64,000 bases of DNA from Nitrospira sp. (GTDB lineage Bacteria; Nitrospirota; Nitrospiria; Nitrospirales; Nitrospiraceae), in contig VOPT01000035.1 in the NCBI GenBank assembly GCA_009594865.1, positions 1-64,000 of the forward strand, written 5' to 3'. Of the stretch, positions 8,661 to 18,046 are shown piece after piece. The notes beneath the pieces are model-generated. The model had not been told where the DNA came from. It saw only the letters and a list, made by a program, of their open reading frames with translations, and made no database searches. The first letter of the stretch is position 1. Every line of letters begins with the position of its first letter. The position numbers and the translations under genes were made by a program.

Positions 8661-9134
8661 ATGCCGATTCTGATCAGGGAGGCGGTACCTTCCGACGCAC
8701 GGCACATCGCCGAGCTGGTTGACGCATTGCTGCAGGAAATTATGGCAGTCATCGGCACACACGCGTTTCATGCTTCGGTGGCTGATACGGAGACGTGCGT
8801 TCGGTCCTGGCTGATCGACGGAACGTATACTATTCTCCTTGCGTGTGAGGGCGACGCGCCGTGCGGCTTTCTGACTCTCGCCGAATGCCGCGCACTCTAT
8901 GTTGGTGGAGTGTTCGGGATCATCCCGGAGCTGTATGTACGCCCGGACCGGCGGTCGCAAGGCGTGGGGCGCGAGTTGGTAGCGGAAGCGACACGTGTGG
9001 CCCGCTCGAAACACTGGGCGAGACTGGAAGTGACGACGCCACCGCTTCCGCAATTCGACCGGACCTTGACGTTTTATGAGCGACAGGGATTCAGCGTGTC
9101 CGGCGGAAGGAAAATGAAAGTGGACATCCGATGA
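8661..9134 (+). CDS. GNAT family N-acetyltransferase
   Basis: A 157-residue acetyltransferase. Motif A is clear: ELYVRPDRRSQGVGRELV, with the R/Q-x-x-G-x-G acetyl-CoA loop. It is followed by the LTFYERQGFSVSGGRKM segment typical of motif B. The acceptor substrate cannot be told from sequence. The frame is open upstream into the antiporter gene, but the ATG at 8661 gives the normal GNAT start (PILIREAVPSDA). Its TGA overlaps the ATG of the next gene by four bases, so the two are translationally coupled. Confidence 0.85.
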   Translation: MPILIREAVPSDARHIAELVDALLQEIMAVIGTHAFHASVADTETCVRSWLIDGTYTILLACEGDAPCGFLTLAECRALYVGGVFGIIPELYVRPDRRSQGVGRELVAEATRVARSKHWARLEVTTPPLPQFDRTLTFYERQGFSVSGGRKMKVDIR

Positions 9135-9586
9135 AACCGGTTGTGCAGGCGGAGCGAACCGGTTGTGGCATTGCCGCGGTCGCGGCGATTGCCGGTGTGT
9201 CCTATGCACGTGCCAAGGCGGTGGCTGCCTCATCAGGGATCTCCGCGCACGATAGGTCTCTCTGGTCTGAGACGGAGCCGGTTCAGCGATTGCTCTCGCG
9301 GTTTGGCCTGCATGCCGCACCGGCGCCCACACCGTTTCGTTCGTGGGCGGACCTTCCGGATTGTGCCCTGTTGGCGATTAAATGGCATCGAGAGGCGTAT
9401 CGACCCTGTTGGCATTGGGTCGTGTTTGTGCGTGACGGGGGGCGCGAGTACGTGCTTGATTCCAACGCCTCCTTGCGTAGACATGTGCGGGTGGATTTTG
9501 GCCGCATGCAGCCGAGGTGGTTTCTCCCTGTGGCGCGCCATTCGTCCGTCGCTATGCATTCACCGGCCGGACAGCGCAGCAGGTAA
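9131..9586 (+). CDS. C39-like papain-fold cysteine peptidase-like protein
   Basis: A 151-residue protein with a C39/papain-like layout: Cys12 in ERTGCGIAAVAAIAG, His95 in CWHWVVFV and Asp110 in YVLDSN, a plausible Cys-His-Asp triad in the right order. There is no signal peptide, TM segment or ABC domain, so it is not a complete bacteriocin-type transporter/peptidase. Substrate unknown. Its ATG overlaps the stop of the acetyltransferase gene. An acetyltransferase next to a cysteine peptidase hints at a peptide-tailoring role, but this is inference. Confidence 0.6.
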   Translation: MKPVVQAERTGCGIAAVAAIAGVSYARAKAVAASSGISAHDRSLWSETEPVQRLLSRFGLHAAPAPTPFRSWADLPDCALLAIKWHREAYRPCWHWVVFVRDGGREYVLDSNASLRRHVRVDFGRMQPRWFLPVARHSSVAMHSPAGQRSR

Positions 9587-9672
9587 GTGCGGTTTCCCCT
9601 CCATCCATGGTAAGACAGCAGCGCAATTCCGACATCGATCACAGGGGTTCACGGGCTCAAGAGAAAGATCAC

Positions 9673-10911
9673 ATGAACATCGCCATTATCGGAGGCGGAC
9701 CGGCCGGGCTCATGGCTGCAGACGTGGCGCTGGCTGGTGGCGCGCAGGTCACACTCTACGACTCCATGCCCTCGGTGGGCCGGAAATTCTTGCTTGCCGG
9801 AAAGGGCGGGCTGAATCTGACTCATTCCGATCCGTCCGACCTGTTTCTTAGCCGGTATGGCGACCGCCGAGCGCAGGTGGCTCCTTGGTTGGCCGAGTTT
9901 GGTTCGGATGCCCTTCGTGCTTGGGCACGTGGCCTCGGGATCGAGACCTACGTCGGCTCATCCGGCCGTGTGTTCCCCATGGATATGAAAGCCGCCCCGT
10001 TGTTGCGTGCCTGGTTGCGGCGTTTGCGTCAGGCTGGTCTGACCATCCAGGTACGGCATCGCTGGTGTGGATGGGATGAACACAAAGCGCTTCGATTCGA
10101 GACGCCACACGGCGCGGCGGCCGTACGAGCGGATGCCGTGATCCTGGCGCTAGGCGGGGGCAGTTGGCCGCAACTCGGCTCGGATGGCGCCTGGGTGCCG
10201 GTGCTTGCCGCGCGTTCGATTGCGATTGCTCCGTTGCGTCCCGCAAACTGCGGGTTTGATGTCGGATGGACGGAGCACTTTCGAACGAAGTTCGCGGGAC
10301 ATCCGGTGAAAACGGTCGGTGTGGTGGCGAAATCTCCGACCGGCGCCGTGATGCGTCGTATGGGAGAATTCGTGATCACTGACACCGGTGTCGAAGGGGG
10401 TGTCATTTATGCCGTGGCCCCCTTTCTCCGCGATGAGATCGAGGCCACGGGACGAGGCACGTTGCGGTTGGATCTTGCGCCGGACCGTGAACTGCCACGA
10501 CTCATCAAAGATCTTTCGCAGCCTCGCGGAAAAAAGACGATGGCCACGCATTTGCAGCGGCGCGCGAACATCGACGGGGTGAAGGCCGGGTTGCTGCGAG
10601 AATTCGTCTCGAAGGAGGATTTTACCGACCCGACGCGCCTGGCCTCGGCGATCAAATCATTGCCGCTGACGTTGAAGGCTGCACGGCCGTTACAGGAGGC
10701 GATCAGCTCCGCGGGCGGGGTGACCTGCGAAGCGCTCGACAAGCGGCTGATGCTCAAAGCGCTGCCGGGCGTGTTCTGCGCGGGAGAAATGGTGGATTGG
10801 GAAGCGCCGACGGGCGGGTATCTGCTCACCGCCTGTTTTGCCAGTGGCCGCACCGCCGGTGCCGGGGCTCTGGCCTGGCTCGCGGAGCGTGCGGAACGTG
10901 CCAAGTCCTAA
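9673..10911 (+). CDS. TIGR03862-type NAD(P)/FAD-dependent flavoprotein
   Basis: A 412-residue flavoprotein related to HI0933/BaiN. It has an N-terminal dinucleotide-binding motif IIGGGPAGLMAA, the SVGRKFLLAGKGGLNLTHS segment typical of the family, and a C-terminal FAD-contact region GVFCAGEMVDWEAPTGGYLL. The ATG at 9673 was chosen because the Rossmann strand begins at once; upstream in-frame ATGs would add about 50 unrelated residues. Function unknown, presumably a redox enzyme with bound FAD. A second HI0933-type gene lies about 4.7 kb downstream, so the window has two paralogues. Confidence 0.85.
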   Translation: MNIAIIGGGPAGLMAADVALAGGAQVTLYDSMPSVGRKFLLAGKGGLNLTHSDPSDLFLSRYGDRRAQVAPWLAEFGSDALRAWARGLGIETYVGSSGRVFPMDMKAAPLLRAWLRRLRQAGLTIQVRHRWCGWDEHKALRFETPHGAAAVRADAVILALGGGSWPQLGSDGAWVPVLAARSIAIAPLRPANCGFDVGWTEHFRTKFAGHPVKTVGVVAKSPTGAVMRRMGEFVITDTGVEGGVIYAVAPFLRDEIEATGRGTLRLDLAPDRELPRLIKDLSQPRGKKTMATHLQRRANIDGVKAGLLREFVSKEDFTDPTRLASAIKSLPLTLKAARPLQEAISSAGGVTCEALDKRLMLKALPGVFCAGEMVDWEAPTGGYLLTACFASGRTAGAGALAWLAERAERAKS

Positions 10912-10930
10912 GACGACCCTCGACAGGGTG

Positions 10931-11458
10931 ATGGCCTTGATCGTGCCGGGCATCGGCAACTCGGGTGCACAGCATTGGCAAACCCTGTGGGAGCGGCACC
11001 ATCCCAGCTGGCAGCGTGTGCAGCAGCGCGATTGGGACCGTCCTGTGTTGGCGGAGTGGCTCCCCGTATTGGAGTCGGCCGTCGCCGGCTTTCCCGCTCC
11101 ACCTGTGCTCATCGCCCACAGCATGGGTTGCCTGTTGGTTGCGCACTGGGCGCAACGAGCCTCGGTGCCACTGCGAGCGGCCCTCTTGGTGGCCCCGCCC
11201 GATCCGCAGGCCGCTGCGTTTCCAGCCACGGCGCGAGGGTTTGAGGCGGTACCATCTGGCAGACTACCCTTTCCCAGTCTCGTCGTTGCCAGCAGCAACG
11301 ACCCCTTCGGATCGGTGGATTACGCCAAGCGATGCGCGGCCGTATGGGGCAGCACGTTCGCCGAGGCCGGTGCGATCGGTCACATCAATGCCGAGAGCGA
11401 GCTTGGAGAATGGCCTGCCGGTCTCGTCTTGCTCGAACGGTTGCTGGCGTCGTCGTAA
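10931..11458 (+). CDS. RBBP9/YdeN-type alpha/beta hydrolase
   Basis: A 175-residue serine hydrolase of the RBBP9/YdeN family. Markers are the opening ALIVPGIGNSGAQHWQTLW, the nucleophile elbow IAHSMGCLL, the Asp in SSNDPFGS and the His in GHINAESELGEW, giving a Ser-Asp-His triad. It is cytosolic and its substrate is unknown. An earlier in-frame ATG lies inside the flavoprotein gene; 10931 follows GACAGGG and gives the family N-terminus. The 19-base gap to the flavoprotein gene places it at the end of the plus-strand run starting at the antiporter. Confidence 0.8.
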   Translation: MALIVPGIGNSGAQHWQTLWERHHPSWQRVQQRDWDRPVLAEWLPVLESAVAGFPAPPVLIAHSMGCLLVAHWAQRASVPLRAALLVAPPDPQAAAFPATARGFEAVPSGRLPFPSLVVASSNDPFGSVDYAKRCAAVWGSTFAEAGAIGHINAESELGEWPAGLVLLERLLASS

Positions 11459-11716
11459 TCTGTAGTCCCGATCACAGAGGTAAGGCCCCACCGCATCACG
11501 GCCTTCACGGTCAATCCCGCTCGATCAGCAGGCGCTGGTCGTCCGGACCAGCCAGTGTCCTTGCAGAACAACTCCAGTGGAAGAGGAAGACGGCGGGTGG
11601 GTCGCACGAGCGCGCGCAGCAGCCTCCAGCCATCGGGACCTTTGTAGAGCTGTGCTTCTCCCTCATTCGGCTTCCATGACTTGTGTCCAACTCATCCCGC
11701 TGCGTACAGTGGAAGC

Positions 11717-14700
11717 ATGGCTATGCCCGGTATGAATCCGACCATCGACACGCCGCCGCGAAGAGGGACAGGCCGGCTACTCCTGCTCATACTGCTGGGA
11801 CTGGCGATCTGCTGTGTCGGTGCGCTGTTTGCGCTGCCCTGGCTCCTGAATCGTCCTGCGAGTATGGCGGCCGTACTTCAGGAGTTTGAGGAGCGGACGG
11901 GCTTTCGACTCTCAACCGGGCAATCGCATGTGCAGATCTTTCCCTCGCCCAGGCTGACGTTGACGGAGCCACGGCTCTACGGGGCCGCATCCACGACGCC
12001 GCTGGTGCTCGCGGAGCGGCTGGAGCTGGCGCTGCAGTGGCTGCCGCTTCTGGATGGGCGCATGGTCGCCAAGGATCTGGTCATCGACCGGCCTCGCGTG
12101 ACCCTTCGCCGGTCGCCGAATGGGAATTGGGCTCTCGGTAACGAACATTCCCCCGCCGCTGCTTCAGAATCACCTGCGCCGTTTGCGTTGTTGCAGGTCG
12201 TGAGAAATCTCTTTGTGGTTCAGGGAATGATCACGCTGGTCGATGCATCGGCTACCCCCGCCACTTCTCTGAACATCATCCTGACGGAGGCTGCGTTATC
12301 GAGTGACATGTTGGGCCGCCGTGCGAAGCTGCATCTTTCGGGAGAGCTTCCGCAGGCAGGCGGGCGCGCGACGTTTCTCTGGGACGGTTCAGTTACGCAA
12401 AGCGGCGAAGAAGAAGGCATGCAGGCAGAAGGGGATCTGCGGCTTCATCAACTGAACGTGCGCCAAGCGTTGTCCTCCTGGATGGGGGACGGCCGGATCA
12501 CCGATGGCTTCTCGCAGCCCGCACAATTGATGGTGCACCTGCGTTGGAAGCCAGGTGCGGCGGGATATGATCTGCTTGCCGACGATGTGAGGGCCGAGTT
12601 GGCAGATGTCTCCTTGCAGGGAACCGGGGCCATTCTGGGCATCGGGACGGCACAGGCACGATTTTCATCCACTCTGTCTGCCCCTCCGGTGACGGCCGCC
12701 CGGCTCTTAAATGAAGTGCCCTCCACATGGATGCCTGCTGAGTTACGGGCACAGTTCGTGGACCACGCCGTGGAGGGATTGATCACGCTTCAGTCCCTGT
12801 CGATCGCCGGAGACATCGTCACGGGAGCACGACCACGCATCAACGGCTTGCTGGCGATTCGAAATGGTCGATTCACGCTCAGTTCACAATACCCTCCCGT
12901 CGAGGCGCTGACTGTCAGTATAGCGTTCGACGCCGATCACCTGCGTATGACGGAGGTGCGCGCCCAGTGCGGGCCCGTTCGCCTGGCAGGTCGGGATTTG
13001 CTGATCACGCAGTGGGCGACGGATCCGCATATCGATGTGAACATCACAGGCACGGCACCGGTAGCTGGCTTGGTGGAGACGGTCCGTCGTCTGGATGACT
13101 TTCCCTTGTTGCGCGATCTGGTGACCGGAGTGGAGCAACCAACCGGGGATGTCGAAATGGTTGCCCATGTGAGGGGACGACCGCTCAGCGGCCAACCGCT
13201 CGCGCTGGTGGATGCCGATCTCCGGCTGCAGCGGGGCGGGGGGCGCAGTGCGAGTTTGCCGATGCCGGTGCGGCAGGTGGAGGCGCACGTCACCGTCACG
13301 CCGACCGTGGTGGCGATTGAGCATCTTGATGGGTGGCTCGGGCCGGCGGCATTCCAGACCCACGGTTCCGTCACGATGGCTGACGGTAAAGCCTATTCCA
13401 ATGTGACGCTGGCGATGAGCATGGAAGCGTCGGAGCTGCAATCCTGGTGGACGCAACAGGCGGGGGAAGAATTGGTCCCCGAGATGGACGGCACGATTCG
13501 CCTGCATGCGGCCATGACGGGTGCAATTGGACACCCGCGAATCAAAGGGAGCATCGATCTCGCGCAGGCCGGGGTTCGTGTGCGGAATTGGGTGACCAAG
13601 CCGCTGCAGGCGCCCGCCGCCATCGATTTTGAAGGGCAGTTCTCCCGGGATCATCGTCTGGTGATCCGACATGTCGGTATCAAGTTTCCACCGGTTACCG
13701 TGACGGCATCAGGGACGATTGAGTTGGACGGGGAACGGGAATTTTCAGCCCATGTGTCGTCGGGCCGGATCGCCGTCGCGAGACTTCCGAAAGGCATTGT
13801 GCTGGGACCTGTTCGAGCCGGCACATTGGAGGCCACCCTCGATATGGAAGGCCGGATGACCGATCGTGCGTCCTGGCGCACATCAGGCCAGATCAGATTC
13901 GATGACGGCACGATCAAGGTGGAGGACGTTGATGAACCGATCCGCGACGCATTCGTGACATTGCACTTCGATCGAGACCGGATTCATATTCCCCGCATGG
14001 CGTTTCACGTGGGCGCGAGCGATCTCCGGATCTCCGGCTCGATCGCGCAATGGGCCGACCACCCGAAGGCCCGCCTCGTCGTGGAGTCGTCTCAGATTGA
14101 CCTCGCCGCTTTTGAACTGTCTCGGCCGCGCTCATCGGCGGCGCGCCAGCGATCGTCCAACCATCTCTGGACGGACACGACCCTCCATGCGTTTCTGTTT
14201 GCCGATCATGTCTATTACAAGAAGTTCCTCCTCACCGACCTCTCCACAAAAATCACCTGGGACCATGGCCTGCTGACTGTTGAGCGCATCAGTGGTGATA
14301 CCAACGAGGGCCAGCTCGCAGGGCAGGTGAAGCTTCGGACGAAGAATGGTCAGATGGAACAGGCTCGCGGTACCTTCCGCGCCAGCGGCATTCCGGTCGA
14401 GCGTGTCCTGTCACCCTTTCAAGAGAAGCCCGCGCTCTCAGGGTGGCTGACGGCGTCGGGAAAAGTTCACGCGAAATTCGAGCGGGGGGTGCTTCTGCCT
14501 GCCGGGCTGACGAGCCGTCAGCCGGTTCAAATCCTCATCGAAGAAGGGCGCATGCATCACGTCCCGGTGTTGTCTACCCTGCTGTCTGTGCTAAACCTGC
14601 CGGCTGTGTTGCAGGGGCAGGTGAACCTCGAGCAAGAGGGGATGCCCTTCGATCGGCTCAAGCTCGCGGGGTCTATCAACAATGGCGTGGTCAACACGAA

Positions 14701-15070
14701 GGAATTTCTGCTCGACAGCCCCGTGCTCAAGATCAGCGGAACGGGTCGCTATGACATGCTGGCGGATGAATTCGACATGGTGCTGGCGACGAGCCCCCTC
14801 GGATCCTACTCGGCGATCTTGAAACGTATTCCTCTGTTCGGGCACCTCCTGTCTGGAGATCGACAGGGGTTTGATACCGCCGTGTTCGAGTTGAAGGGAT
14901 CGGCGGACAAGCCGCAGTTGCGCTATCTCCCCGCGGAATCGCTGATGACTGGCGTGAAGGGGACGGCGCAGTTGGCCTTCGATATTTTGGTCAACGCGAT
15001 TACGCTGCCTCAAAAAGCCTTCTCGCTTGTGGAAGAAGGTGTGACTGGCGGAGAAGAGGGGGAGTTCTAA
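11717..15070 (+). CDS. AsmA family protein
   Basis: A very large (about 1117-residue) inner-membrane-anchored periplasmic protein. One TM helix at about 20-44 is followed by the AsmA N-terminal pattern (LQEFEERTGFRLSTG, FPSPRLTLTEPRL, GRMVAKDLVIDRPRV). The middle is a long series of beta-rich repeats and the end is an AsmA-C-like domain (GSINNGVVNTKEFLLDSP, KISGTGRYDMLADEFDM). The family is thought to bridge the envelope and to affect outer-membrane lipid or protein homeostasis. The ATG at 11717 was preferred over 11681 because it gives a short basic N-terminus before the TM helix. The 258 bases upstream show no gene I can support. Confidence 0.85.
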   Translation: MAMPGMNPTIDTPPRRGTGRLLLLILLGLAICCVGALFALPWLLNRPASMAAVLQEFEERTGFRLSTGQSHVQIFPSPRLTLTEPRLYGAASTTPLVLAERLELALQWLPLLDGRMVAKDLVIDRPRVTLRRSPNGNWALGNEHSPAAASESPAPFALLQVVRNLFVVQGMITLVDASATPATSLNIILTEAALSSDMLGRRAKLHLSGELPQAGGRATFLWDGSVTQSGEEEGMQAEGDLRLHQLNVRQALSSWMGDGRITDGFSQPAQLMVHLRWKPGAAGYDLLADDVRAELADVSLQGTGAILGIGTAQARFSSTLSAPPVTAARLLNEVPSTWMPAELRAQFVDHAVEGLITLQSLSIAGDIVTGARPRINGLLAIRNGRFTLSSQYPPVEALTVSIAFDADHLRMTEVRAQCGPVRLAGRDLLITQWATDPHIDVNITGTAPVAGLVETVRRLDDFPLLRDLVTGVEQPTGDVEMVAHVRGRPLSGQPLALVDADLRLQRGGGRSASLPMPVRQVEAHVTVTPTVVAIEHLDGWLGPAAFQTHGSVTMADGKAYSNVTLAMSMEASELQSWWTQQAGEELVPEMDGTIRLHAAMTGAIGHPRIKGSIDLAQAGVRVRNWVTKPLQAPAAIDFEGQFSRDHRLVIRHVGIKFPPVTVTASGTIELDGEREFSAHVSSGRIAVARLPKGIVLGPVRAGTLEATLDMEGRMTDRASWRTSGQIRFDDGTIKVEDVDEPIRDAFVTLHFDRDRIHIPRMAFHVGASDLRISGSIAQWADHPKARLVVESSQIDLAAFELSRPRSSAARQRSSNHLWTDTTLHAFLFADHVYYKKFLLTDLSTKITWDHGLLTVERISGDTNEGQLAGQVKLRTKNGQMEQARGTFRASGIPVERVLSPFQEKPALSGWLTASGKVHAKFERGVLLPAGLTSRQPVQILIEEGRMHHVPVLSTLLSVLNLPAVLQGQVNLEQEGMPFDRLKLAGSINNGVVNTKEFLLDSPVLKISGTGRYDMLADEFDMVLATSPLGSYSAILKRIPLFGHLLSGDRQGFDTAVFELKGSADKPQLRYLPAESLMTGVKGTAQLAFDILVNAITLPQKAFSLVEEGVTGGEEGEF

Positions 15071-15093
15071 GTCCTGGCTGAGGCCGCGGCTCG

Positions 15094-15411
15094 TCACGGC
15101 GCAGGATCGGCGCGAATGTCCAGATCGTTCTTCACGCGCCGCACCCCTTTCACCTGACGCGCCAGTTCAGCCGCTCTCGCCTTCCGTTCGGCCTTCTGCA
15201 CCGTGCCGGTCAGGGTGACAGTTCCCTCCTCAGTGGTCACGATGATGCCGGTGAGTCCGCCCTGCTGATCTTCGGCGAGCTTCGCCTCGACCTGCGTAGA
15301 AATCACCGCATCTTTGGGAGTATCCGGCAATGGGGACGATCCCGGCCACAGGCAACCGGTAGAGAGGCACAGTAGCAGCGGAAGGAGCAGAGACAAGCGG
15401 AATAGGCGCAT
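15094..15411 (-). CDS. BON-domain lipoprotein
   Basis: A 105-residue lipoprotein with a signal peptide ending in lipobox STGC (Cys20). One BON domain follows: DAVISTQVEAKLAEDQ, then IIVTTEEGTVTLTGTVQ and RVKNDLDIRADP. BON domains bind phospholipid or act in envelope integrity (OsmY, DolP). The gene converges with the AsmA gene, with 23 bases between stops, and diverges from the HI0933 flavoprotein gene. Confidence 0.85.
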   Translation of the reverse strand: MRLFRLSLLLPLLLCLSTGCLWPGSSPLPDTPKDAVISTQVEAKLAEDQQGGLTGIIVTTEEGTVTLTGTVQKAERKARAAELARQVKGVRRVKNDLDIRADPAP

Positions 15412-15566
15412 GGGATGTCGCGGGTATCGCGTCTCCAGAAAAATTGGTCCCGGATCTTGGCATAGTGGCGCCTCCGGTTTCCATGCCGAGTTTTACGATT
15501 GCGTGTCCCGGTTCGCAACGGGCATCATGCGGCGGCAGCAATCGGTACGTTGAAGGATAAGAGGAG

Positions 15567-16859
15567 ATGACAACGCCAGTGGTGGATATTTGCGTGATCG
15601 GGGCCGGGGCGGCTGGATTAGCGGCCGGGATTTTTGCGGCCGAGCTTGAATCAGCCCTCCGGGTTGAATTGTTGGACGGGGCTACGAGCATCGGGGCAAA
15701 AATTCTCGTTTCAGGCGGAGGGCGTTGCAACGTCACGCACGATGTCGTCACGCCGGACGATTTCTTCGGGACCAGGCACCTTGTACGCAATGTGCTGGCG
15801 GCGTTTCCGGTAAAGGATACCGTCGCGTGGTTTGCTTCGTTGGGTGTCGCGCTGAAGCGCGAGGAGACCGGTAAGTTGTTTCCGGTGACCGATAAAGCCC
15901 GGACGGTACTCGATGCGCTCATGGCGCGGAGCCGTGAACTGGGCGTGGTCCTTCGACCGGGGCATCGCGTGGCGAGCATTGAACACCGGAACGGATCCGA
16001 ACCGGCCGGCACGGAAGATCTGCCCCGGTTTGTGATTCGCCATCAGCATGGCGAGACCGCTGCGCGCCGTGTGATCCTGGCCACCGGCGGGCAGTCGTTG
16101 CCGCGCAGCGGCAGCGATGGCTCAGGGTACGGATTGGCGCGGCGTCTGGGGCATCACGTCACACCGACCGTTCCCGCATTGGTGGCGTTGATGCTAGATG
16201 AGCGCGGTTTTCATGCGGACCTCTCAGGCTTGTCGCAGGACGTGGAGATTCAGACCTTGGTGGCGGGACGAGCCGTCGACCGGCGGACAGGCAGTTTGCT
16301 CTGGACGCATTTCGGCATCAGCGGGCCGGTGGTGATGGACGCTAGTCGCTTCTGGTGTCTGGCCAAGGCTCGCGGTGAGACAGCGGAAGTCTACGGCAAT
16401 TTCCTGCCCGGCCGGAATGCGGAACAGGTGAGGGACTGGTTCCTTGCGCAGGCCAGCCATAACCCGCGCCGGTCATTGCTGAAGCTCCTTGCGGACTCGT
16501 TGCCGGAGCGGTGTGCCGAGGCACTGTGCCGTCACGCCGGAGGTGATCCGCAGCAGGTCTGCGCCCAGCTGCCGCGTACCATTCGCGATCGTCTCCTTAC
16601 GGCACTGACGCGATTCCGTTTTCCTGTCGTGCGTGATCGGGGCTGGAATGTTGCCGAAGTGACAGCGGGCGGGATTCCATTGGAAGAAGTCAATTTCCGT
16701 ACGATGGAATCGAAGCTGATGCCCGGTTTCTATCTGGTGGGAGAGGTGCTCGACTGCGACGGTCGGATCGGGGGATTCAATTTTCAATGGGCCTGGGCGA
16801 CCGGGCGGGTGGCGGGCCGTGCGGCTGCGGCAAGTCTCGGTGCGGGAAGCGGCCGGTAG
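15567..16859 (+). CDS. HI0933/YhiN-type FAD-dependent oxidoreductase
   Basis: A 430-residue flavoprotein of the HI0933/BaiN/YhiN family: CVIGAGAAGLAAGIFAA for the FAD dinucleotide, KILVSGGGRCNVTH (the family signature), VILATGGQSLPRSGSDG in the middle and GFYLVGEVLDCDGRIGGFN at the C-terminal FAD contact. Members reduce or saturate unknown substrates; BaiN acts on bile-acid intermediates in gut bacteria, which is not expected here. The gene ends 12 bases from the stop of the convergent DUF481 gene. Confidence 0.9.
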   Translation: MTTPVVDICVIGAGAAGLAAGIFAAELESALRVELLDGATSIGAKILVSGGGRCNVTHDVVTPDDFFGTRHLVRNVLAAFPVKDTVAWFASLGVALKREETGKLFPVTDKARTVLDALMARSRELGVVLRPGHRVASIEHRNGSEPAGTEDLPRFVIRHQHGETAARRVILATGGQSLPRSGSDGSGYGLARRLGHHVTPTVPALVALMLDERGFHADLSGLSQDVEIQTLVAGRAVDRRTGSLLWTHFGISGPVVMDASRFWCLAKARGETAEVYGNFLPGRNAEQVRDWFLAQASHNPRRSLLKLLADSLPERCAEALCRHAGGDPQQVCAQLPRTIRDRLLTALTRFRFPVVRDRGWNVAEVTAGGIPLEEVNFRTMESKLMPGFYLVGEVLDCDGRIGGFNFQWAWATGRVAGRAAAASLGAGSGR

Positions 16860-16871
16860 ATGGGGATGCGC

Positions 16872-17897
16872 TTAGCGGAATTCGTACCCGACGCCGAAAA
16901 TCATCGCCTCATCGGTCTTTTTACGTCCCGGCGCCGGTTGTGTGTTGAGCCGGAGATCGTACTCGACATTAAAAAAGAGATTCTTGTAGACCGTGATACG
17001 GAGTCCCTGGTCGGCATTGAACCGGAAGGCATTGCCGGCATTGATGTCCCAAAATCCTTCGTGCCGATGGAATACCTTCACCCGATCCGGCCACAGGTGA
17101 TGCTCCCAACGCAAGCTCCAGCGGCCCGAAGGCGTCTGCGTGTTCGGGCTATTCGTGAAATGTTCGTTCACATGGGCGATACCGGCCGATAACGAAAGAG
17201 ACGTGGTGGGAGTGTCAAAGAACTGGTAACCCAAGCCGCTTCCGATCGTGGATCGAAGTTGCAGGGCCTGCAGTGTATCTTTTTCCAGCATGCCGAATGT
17301 TTCGATGAAGATCTGCTTGCTGAGAAAGTAATTGTGTTTCAGGCTCGCGAGGGAGTTTCGCGCGGTGATTTGATCGTTGGCCTGCCCGTAGTTGTATTTC
17401 CCTTCCATCAGGAGCCGCTGCCGGTGTGCGTAAAGCGTGAAGCGAGCCGCGCTGTTGAAGGCCTTGGTACTGCTGTTGCCGGAGGTATTGTTCCCGCCCA
17501 CCGTGACGGTGCCTGCCACGCGGAACGGCTCAAGGTTGATGGCGGTGATGTCCGATAGCGGGGTGGCGCTATCCGGTCCCGCTTCCGTCACTTCGCGCTG
17601 CCCGTGCGTGCCGTAGAGGAAATCCCGCAGCACATCGTGCGATTCGCCGGGCACCAGGATTTTCAAGGGGTTGGTCGCCGTGAGGCGCTGTACCTTTTTC
17701 CAATCGACCTTGATCTCGCCGCCATAGTCCGTCTGAATCGTCAGGAGATTTTCTTCCATCTTGACGATCGTGCCGGTGAGCCGGTCGCCGTTCTGCAAAT
17801 AGACCTCGTCCGCGGCGGCCGGCGTGGCGAGCCACAGGCTCAAAAGGAGTAACGCCCGCTGCCAGAGCAGGAGACTGAAGGCGTGGTCATGATGCAT
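16872..17897 (-). CDS. DUF481 (YdiY-like) outer-membrane protein
   Basis: From the ATG at 17897 the protein has about 341 residues: a signal peptide (WQRALLLLSLWLATPAAADE), a small SH3/Sm-like segment (VYLQNGDRLTGTIVKMEENLL), then a DUF481 beta-barrel region with alternating strands ending in Phe-Arg (MIFGVGYEFR), the usual outer-membrane C-terminal pattern. DUF481 proteins are salt-induced outer-membrane proteins of unknown function. A TTG-started extension to 18002 is possible but adds residues unlike a signal peptide. Confidence 0.8.
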   Translation of the reverse strand: MHHDHAFSLLLWQRALLLLSLWLATPAAADEVYLQNGDRLTGTIVKMEENLLTIQTDYGGEIKVDWKKVQRLTATNPLKILVPGESHDVLRDFLYGTHGQREVTEAGPDSATPLSDITAINLEPFRVAGTVTVGGNNTSGNSSTKAFNSAARFTLYAHRQRLLMEGKYNYGQANDQITARNSLASLKHNYFLSKQIFIETFGMLEKDTLQALQLRSTIGSGLGYQFFDTPTTSLSLSAGIAHVNEHFTNSPNTQTPSGRWSLRWEHHLWPDRVKVFHRHEGFWDINAGNAFRFNADQGLRITVYKNLFFNVEYDLRLNTQPAPGRKKTDEAMIFGVGYEFR

Positions 17898-18046
17898 GGG
17901 TATCAACCGGAATTCAGACGGGCCGGCGGCTCGCAGTCGAGGCGATGTGCTGCCATCTGTAAGACCAGACCTCACCCTAATCGAGAGGATGGCGAGTTTC
18001 AAGTGCGTATGCGTGAAAGTGATCGAAGGCGATGTCCGGGAGGGGA

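Noticed and set aside
11332..11679. A 115-residue plus-strand open frame across the hydrolase 3' end and the gap before AsmA
   Set aside because: It overlaps the hydrolase in another frame, lacks a ribosome-binding site and shows no motif. The 258-base gap holds no gene I can support; an AAGGCC/GGCCTT pair there is too short to call.
11681..11710. TTGTGT-18-TACAGT as a promoter for the AsmA gene
   Set aside because: It would start the transcript at or inside the start codon at 11717 and so leave no leader; chance match is likelier.
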